Below are positions 58,501 through 64,000 of a stretch of 64,000 bases of DNA, piece after piece. The first letter of the stretch is position 1; each line of letters starts with the position of its first letter. The translations under genes were made by a program, and so were the position numbers. The notes under the pieces were generated by a model. It was not told the origin of the DNA and did not search any database. It was given only the letters and a program-made list of their open reading frames with translations. Origin of the DNA: Onthophagus taurus (lineage: Eukaryota > Arthropoda > Insecta > Coleoptera > Scarabaeidae); assembly GCF_036711975.1 (NCBI RefSeq), contig NC_091968.1:930001-994000 (forward strand). Direction: 5' to 3'.

Positions 58501-61500
58501 ATAATGGAAACACACTACCAACTATTTCACTTATTCATGCCGTCAATATTAAAGATATATGTGCGCATATCAGAGGTTTTGAGTCTAATTCAGTACAACG
58601 CATTTCAATGGAAAGTTTGTGCAGATTAAAAGGTAATTGCCTCAGTAAAGAAATTTACTAACTTCTGCTTTGAAAGTATTGACTTACATTTCTATAATTT
58701 TCAGGTAGTTGCTGTGGTTACTGGCTTACAAGGCGGTGTTACAAAATATTGCTGTTTCCTTTGCTTGTGGGATAGCCGAGTGAGAGAGCATCATTATGTG
58801 CGCTTTCAATGTCTTAAACAAGCCTCCAATTAATCCAAGTAATATTGCCTCCATTATACATCAACCCGGGTTTAATGAAACTTTGTGAAAACGTTGAATC
58901 CAGAAAGCCCAGCATTTAAATATCTTACCGAGCTCTTTACACAACTATCGTATGCTAAACTAAAAGAAGGCATATTTGTTGGCCCTCAAATAACAAAATC
59001 AATATTAACAAAAAAAGAAGCAACGGCGTGGATTAGGTTCAAACAAACCATCCATGGATTTTTAGAAAACCATAAAAATGAGAATTGTCGCGAAATGATT
59101 TCCAACTTATTACACAATTACTATGTCATAAATGCAAATATGTCGCTCAAAATACATTTTCCCATTCGCAATTAGATTTTTATACAAGCAATCTTGGAAT
59201 GGAAAGTGACGAAAAAGGCGAGCGATTCCATCAAGATTTAATGACATTGGAAAGACGTTATCAAGGTTACGCAGGGATGGTGGGAGATTATCTCTGGAGT
59301 GTTATCAGAGAAATCGACCAAAAGACATACAAAAAATTGTAAAAAAACTAATCATATCCCGCACTATACTAACAATAAGTAAAGTACTATACCGGGAATT
59401 TCATATAACTCACAATATATGAATGCAGTAACCATAGTTACGAAACTACTATGAATTTGCATTGTCCCACATAATATGCAACATAGTACAGGCATTGGGT
59501 ATTTTTGCAAAGGAAAAGTTTTGCTTGCAGTTTCTGAGCCGTCTTAACCATCTTGAGAGACGTGCGGTTAAATCCGAATGTTTCTGGTTCTCGGTCTAGT
59601 TTTAGTTCTAGTTTTGCACTACCACTATCACTAGAACTAACACTAGACCTAGAACTAGAAACATTCGGGATTAGGAGTCTTAGGAGACGTACGGTTAAAC
59701 CCGAATGCCGTTAGTGTTAGTTCTAGTTTTACACTAGCACTATCACTAGAACTAACACAAGACTTAGATCTAGAATTAGATGTGGTATCGTTTGTAAGAT
59801 CAGTCGAAAAACGCCCAATTAAAACAATCCAGTACAGTAAAAAGAAAGTCTAGCGGCGACTGCCAATAAATTTTAATTATTTGATATGCTTAATGTTCAA
59901 CATTTGGAACAGGTAAAATAAAATTGATTTCAGTGTTCTTCAGGATAGAATAGCTAACTTTTTTGTTCATATACAGGGCTACCCATTTTGAAATTTGAAT
60001 TAAAATTTTTTTAGTTAACAAAACAAACTTTTTATTATACTAAATTACAGCTAACTTTTTGGGATTTATGATAACTTATAAATATTTGGCTAATTTAATT
60101 CTAACTTTTAAAAATCACGTCTTCTAATTGACCTCCACCAACTTCAACACATTTTTCAATATTAGATAAAAAGTGGTTCATTACACGGCGTAGCAAACCT
60201 TCGTGTATTCCTTCAACTTCTTCACGAATTTTGACTTTGAGTTCCTCGATTGTACCTGGACGACTCGCAAACACTTTGGCTTTTAAATATCCCCACAGGA
60301 AAAAATCGGGTGCCGTTAAGTCGGGGGACCTCGAAGGCCAAGGCAAATCTCCGAATCGAGAAATGAGTCGACCATTAAACATTTCTCGCAGAACCCTCAT
60401 TGAGTTTCTGGCGGTATGAGCTGTTGCCCCATCTTGTTGGAATAGTAAGGGATTGTTTAGTAATCCTCGTCTATTTAATTCTGGAATGAGGAATGTCTCT
60501 AGCATGTTTACGTAGCGCTCGGATGTTACTGTTACAGCGCGGTTATTTTCATCCTCAAAAAAATATGGACCAAAAGATCCTACTCCACACCACACAATAA
60601 CTTTTGGATTATGGAGGTTCTGTGTAAAGATTTCACGAGGATTTTCATTTGACCAGTATCTAAAATTCTGTTTATTAACCATGCCGTTCAAATAAAAATT
60701 TGCTTCGTCGCTCATTAGGAGATTGTGAATTGCTCCTTGATGTAAATCCAAAAATTCTTGACAAAATGCTAACCTTGCGTCTTTATCTTGATTGCTAAGG
60801 TGCTGTGCCATTTGGTACTTATAGGGATGAAATTTTAAATCCTTTCGAATAATTCGATCTAAGCTTCCCTTTGATATTCCTAGGATAAGGCTTTGTCTAT
60901 TAGCAGACCTTTTAGGACTTCTTGTAAACGCAATTCTAACTCGTTCAATATTTTCTGGTGTACGAATTGTTCTTCGACGTCCAGGCTTCTTCAAATCTTG
61001 TACAGAACCATTTTCACGCCAATGACGAACCCATAACTTAACAGTTTTACGATTTGGCGTGTGACCCCTATTGTTGTTATTAAACTGACGCCGGAATGCA
61101 CGCCTAACTTCTTCTATCGAATTGCTTCTAATGTAAGTTTCTACACAAAACACACGTTGTTGGACTGAGTAATTCATGAAAGTTCAAACAGATGTTGAAA
61201 AAAAATGACGAAACTAAAAATAATATCGAATATTATCTCGATAATAATAATTAATAATTTAAAACTTATTTGTGACAGGCGACTACTTGATTAATAATTA
61301 ACTTAAATCCCAAAGACTACAGAAGATACTCCCACAGAGAAAAACTTATTTAGTTATCTCATAGGGAATTTATTAATAAAATAAAATGGGTAGTCTATTA
61401 TGGGGAACCCTGTATAATTCTTTTTTGTTACGGTGCGATAAAAAAATGGGGGAAACTCCAAAATTGATTTTGTAGAGTTGTTTTAGGCTATAGCAAAATA

Positions 61501-62831
61501 ACGGGGAGTCTAATTTATGCCATCAATACCTCAAAATGTTCGTCTGGATCTCTACTTTCATGTCCATATAACTACAGATGCACACTATGCAAAATAAAAA
61601 ATATACTGAACATGAATATTTTTGGGGACATCTCGAGAATTGAAGACAGTTTCTGTATCAGCTCACATTCTATGTTATAAAAAAAATATCGTGGTGTTCA
61701 AGGAAAAAATTGATTAAAATTAGTAAACTAGTGTTTAATATTTACCTTAATTTTATATCCTCTGTTTGTTCTAACTATTAAATAATGTGCAATTCCTGTC
61801 GGTTGAAAACTTCTCGGTACTCGAAGCGATAACGCAAAACAACCAGGTTTGCTGGTGCTTTCTCTAACCATAAAAGCCCCGACTGGTTCCTGCGCTAAAA
61901 TTTCCAAGGCGATTTCTCTTGGGATTCCAGCTTGAAACCACGGCGCTAATCTTAACTCGCCTTCTTCTTTGTTATTCAAAGAATCGGTTCGTTCGGGTAA
62001 CGGCGGAGGCGTTGGCATAAACGACAAAATGCCACCGCCGCCGCCACCGCCATCGGTAGTTTGAGCACAACTACTCGAACTACTCGAAGAAATCTGCGAT
62101 ATCCTTTTATTTTTAAATTCTTGGTCTACTTGTAACGATGGTGAGCTATGAAGTGGTGACGAATTTTGTAATAATTTTGTTGTTTCGATTTCGATATGTT
62201 TCGGCGATAAATCGGTTTTTAAATTTTCACTTTTATTTTCGCCGTTTGTGTTATTCGTTTCGTTAACGTAACCGCCGCTTAGCGGCCGATTTGTTGGACT
62301 ACTCGGCGTACTACTTAAAGAATCATTAACTAACGGACAACTATCGTCATCTTGATTTTGATGGTAATGATTTCCGGTTAATCCCATCGCTAATCGCTTT
62401 ATTAACGGCGGCTTTTCCGCCATTCTTTTATAAGAGTTCATTTCTGTTGGGGAATTACTTTCATCGCTACTCGGGGTGCTTTGTTGAGATTGATTCTTTT
62501 CGGTTGTTGTTGAGTTTTGGCAAAGAACGTTAAATTTATGATTCGATTTTAATCCCGGGATTGAATTCGGCGGGGCTAATCTAATCGCGGTTGAATCCGC
62601 GTTGTTTAATTGGACGTCCATTTCGGCTGTTGATGCGTTGTTTAATATTGTTGTTGAGGGTTGTTTTTCCGAGGATGGTTTAAGTGTTAATTCTTTAGCC
62701 CAAAGAACTTTATCTTGTTTGGTTTGGTCTAATTGCGATACTATTACGTCTTGGAGCGTGGGTTGTTTTTGTAATTGAGCTGCGTACGCCATACGGAAAG
62801 CATTACCTACTATCGAATTTAATTCTTCAGC
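55597..62831 (-). CDS. PTB-SH2 adaptor protein, C-terminal two exons (gene continues off the window)
   Basis: Exons 62831-61746 (362 codons) and 55806-55597 (69 codons plus stop), phase 0, GT..AG. The first begins AEELNSIVGNAFRMAYAAQL, the final helix of a PTB domain whose rest lies upstream. A Ser/Asn/Thr-rich linker follows with PPPLPERTDS (proline-rich). The SH2 domain starts at APWFQAGIPREIALEILAQE, with GAFMVREST (phosphotyrosine-binding Arg), and continues across the splice, GYKIK to GFTKEFATLTSLITHHSVMP. The tail is DIDLDPDYNTLADFRKMM. It is a cytoplasmic phosphotyrosine adaptor by architecture. I recognise the SH2 type but cannot name the orthologue. The 5.9-kb intron contains the transposon nest. 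Confidence 0.85.
56497..57527 (+). mobile_element. Mariner-type element with about 250-bp TIRs, transposase remnant
   Basis: CAGTGTGTCCCTGGATAGGT at 56497 is mirrored at 57527 with TA on both sides. Only the transposase N-terminus remains (56899-57082: MLTLQEKVYVIQCYGTGKKP, then WRLIKRFLTAGSI), a DUF4817-like helix-turn-helix. Confidence 0.85.
58237..59342 (+). pseudogene. Degraded transposon protein with GERFHQD motif
   Basis: Pieces in order: RFRTAKRYQDQIQLME, LKAALLDNGNTLPTISLIHA (about 58476-58535, out of frame with the first), VTGLQGGVTKYCCFLCLWDS (near 58710), FTQLSYAKLKEGIFVGPQI and LGMESDEKGERFHQDLM. They match a protein family abundant in insect mobile elements, annotated only as uncharacterised. 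I cannot assign the superfamily. Frameshifts and stops rule out function. Confidence 0.6.
59390..59790. repeat. CTAGAACTAACACTAG palindromic block, second copy
   Basis: This is the inverse-oriented counterpart of 37780-38290, including the adjoining ATATATGAATGCAGTAACCA stretch and AGACGTGCGGTTAAA. It lies inside the outer transposon. Confidence 0.75.
59974..61412 (-). mobile_element. Intact rosa-like (DD41D) mariner, 1,439 bp
   Basis: The ends CAGGGCTACCCATTTTGAAA and the inverse of ..GGGGAACCCTG are both next to TA. The terminal repeats are short and imperfect. The internal transposase frame is uninterrupted. Confidence 0.85.
60101..61177 (-). CDS. Rosa-like mariner transposase, 358 aa, uninterrupted
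   Basis: A DUF4817-like helix-turn-helix (MNYSVQQRVFCVETYIRS) and a second HTH with RTPENIERVRIAF are followed by the catalytic DDD domain: D157 (LLMSDEANFYLNG), D249 (FQQDGATAHTAR) and D291 (SPDLTAPDFFLWGYLKAKV). Forty-one residues lie between the second and third Asp, the DD41D spacing of the rosa group. The linker-like GRRRTIR is present. No frameshift or stop; length is normal for the superfamily. It would cut and paste its own element at TA sites. It looks recently active. Confidence 0.85.
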   Translation of the reverse strand: MNYSVQQRVFCVETYIRSNSIEEVRRAFRRQFNNNNRGHTPNRKTVKLWVRHWRENGSVQDLKKPGRRRTIRTPENIERVRIAFTRSPKRSANRQSLILGISKGSLDRIIRKDLKFHPYKYQMAQHLSNQDKDARLAFCQEFLDLHQGAIHNLLMSDEANFYLNGMVNKQNFRYWSNENPREIFTQNLHNPKVIVWCGVGSFGPYFFEDENNRAVTVTSERYVNMLETFLIPELNRRGLLNNPLLFQQDGATAHTARNSMRVLREMFNGRLISRFGDLPWPSRSPDLTAPDFFLWGYLKAKVFASRPGTIEELKVKIREEVEGIHEGLLRRVMNHFLSNIEKCVEVGGGQLEDVIFKS

Positions 62832-62879
62832 CTAAAACAAAAAAAAAGGGAATAATTAGTTATTTGGTAAAAATTAAAG

Positions 62880-63300
62880 GGAATTCTCTTAACTAATTAC
62901 GTAATAGAATCAGAATAACAAAGGAGATACCGAGCGATCTGGTTTTGGAATGGAACGCCGTCAACCGCGTGGAAAGCGAAATGCGGGCCTGGAATGCCAG
63001 GGAATGCAGGTCCGGCTCTCGGCACCCCGATTCCGCTCGAAATTTTTCCTTCCTCGCATGATTTTAATATCGGCATTCCACGGGGACCTCCGGGTGGCGT
63101 GGTCCGGCCGCATTCCCCGACCACTTCTGGGAAGAAGAGTGGTTGGAGGGCCGCGACCGTCCACTCTCGTCATACTCTGTAGTGTTTGTCTGCCGGAAAA
63201 CAGGACCGTACTTACCCACCCTATATTGCGACCGAATATATCGAAAAGGATCGTAAGGACTTCTGAAGGACACTCGACGTTGTTTTTAGAAAAAGAACAT
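62880..63300. other. GC-rich segment of unknown origin
   Basis: Base composition jumps to clearly GC-rich between about 62930 and 63240 in an AT-rich neighbourhood. Overlapping open frames on both strands are a by-product of composition; none has a recognisable domain. It lies within or upstream of the intron preceding the PTB-SH2 exon at 62831. It could be a CpG-rich promoter or first exon, a transposon piece, or an assembly chimera. Confidence 0.4.
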
Positions 63301-64000
63301 GGGTAATTTTCGTTGGAAAATTCTTATTTTTTTTAATTAAAACTTTAAATCATAGTTTATATGATTTTAATAGAAAACATTTCCTCCACGTGTCTTAGAA
63401 ACTCCCCTTTGATTGTCTTGTCCTAGTTTCGATGTCCCATGTGTGCCATCTCTTGTAATTTTTCATCTGCCCACCACTCGACGAGTTTCCCTCTCGAACT
63501 AGACTCATCTATCAGACGTAATCGAAGGTCCTCTCCGGTCTTTCCACTTGACAAATAGCTCCTGTATCCGACGTAGTCGTCGTCATCCCCTTACACACCC
63601 AAAAACCGTTTCTTTCACCCCCAAAAACAAGAATATCCTTCCACATCTTTTGCTCCACATCGGAAATCTCGAGTATTTACAATCCAACTTACATCACTCG
63701 ATTTATATTCGACTATGTAATATGTACCCTCGACATCTCTCTAAATTCAGAATCACGTGTTACACCGCAACTGTGATTGATTAAGTGGTGGCGGTGGCGG
63801 AAGGAAAGGAGGAGGAAGAGAAACAGGCGTGTTACGCACACCCCTTTCGGCGGGATGGTTGGTTAGAAAAAGCAATCCACCATGAGGAGACGCGATGCAT
63901 CTGAGAGTGACACGTAATTAATTTGCTTTAATGCAAAATCCGTGGTAGACGAAGAAACAACTCTCCCGACAAGGAGAAGACAAAGAAACGAGACGGAGAA
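63301..64000. other. Right edge, no gene recognised
   Basis: Mixed AT-rich and purine-rich sequence (GGTGGCGGTGGCGGAAGGAAAG near 63786). No supported exon. Confidence 0.4.

Larger units (their letters stand above)
56240..61697. mobile_element. Outer transposon with about 300-bp TIRs hosting two mariners
   Basis: 56240-56496 plus 57528-57580 is the inverse of 61413-61697 plus about 59925-59973 (shared: TATGGACATGAAAGTAGAGA, CCTAAAACAACTC, GTTAGCTATTCTATCCTG). A mariner sits in each TIR. The interior encodes a degraded transposon protein and carries the CTAGAACTAACACTAG block. The element lies in the last intron of the PTB-SH2 gene. Confidence 0.8.

Noticed and set aside
60231-60419. Plus-strand frame MTLSSSIVPGRL
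   Set aside because: Antisense shadow of the intact rosa-like transposase.
62897-63306. Several overlapping frames in the GC-rich segment as proteins
   Set aside because: Frames are open on both strands because of composition; none has a domain, a splice context or a consistent start.

Overview
The window is AT-rich, intron-containing insect DNA; I infer a beetle, but nothing in the sequence proves the order. Short introns with GT..AG ends, a voltage-gated sodium channel of the para type, RNA polymerase III tRNA architecture, and insect-type mobile elements (rosa-like and other mariners, piggyBac, hAT, LINEs) support an insect nuclear genome. Roughly half or more of the window is mobile or satellite DNA.

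Left part (1-29.1 kb): a 363-bp satellite, a dead piggyBac transposase, then a 15-exon gene at 3781-20886 for a four-domain sodium channel of 1,429 residues. Its exons join in frame with canonical splice sites. It keeps the DEKA selectivity filter but is far shorter and more divergent than insect para. Its ninth intron (11.6 kb) is a nest of hAT, DUF7869-type, MITE, LINE, minisatellite and mariner insertions. The same 363-bp satellite follows the gene. Next come three copies (two direct, one inverted and broken) of a gene resembling augmin subunit HAUS7, embedded between two satellite families.

Middle (29.1-42.1 kb): a convergent pair of related small proteins, one with a transmembrane segment and one without; a 4.3-kb element with piggyBac-like ends filled with a 190-bp tandem repeat; a small PARP-catalytic-domain gene; remnants of Ty3/gypsy and LINE elements; a Ginger-like DNA transposon containing a long foldback element; and a tRNA-Asp.

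Right part (42.1-64 kb): conserved single-copy-type genes, namely a CXorf65/C22orf15-like gene, a crotonase-family gene, DCAF13 (Sof1) on the minus strand with a 7.3-kb intron made almost entirely of a LINE and its passengers, an RFXANK/ANKRA2-like ankyrin gene head-to-head with DCAF13, and the 3' part of a PTB-SH2 adaptor gene whose last intron hosts a 5.5-kb transposon nest with an intact rosa-like mariner. A GC-rich segment of unknown nature lies near the right edge.

The genes do not form a pathway. The most unusual object is the compact sodium channel paralogue, which natively carries Phe at the position equivalent to the kdr site L1014 and has an altered inactivation gate and altered voltage sensors.
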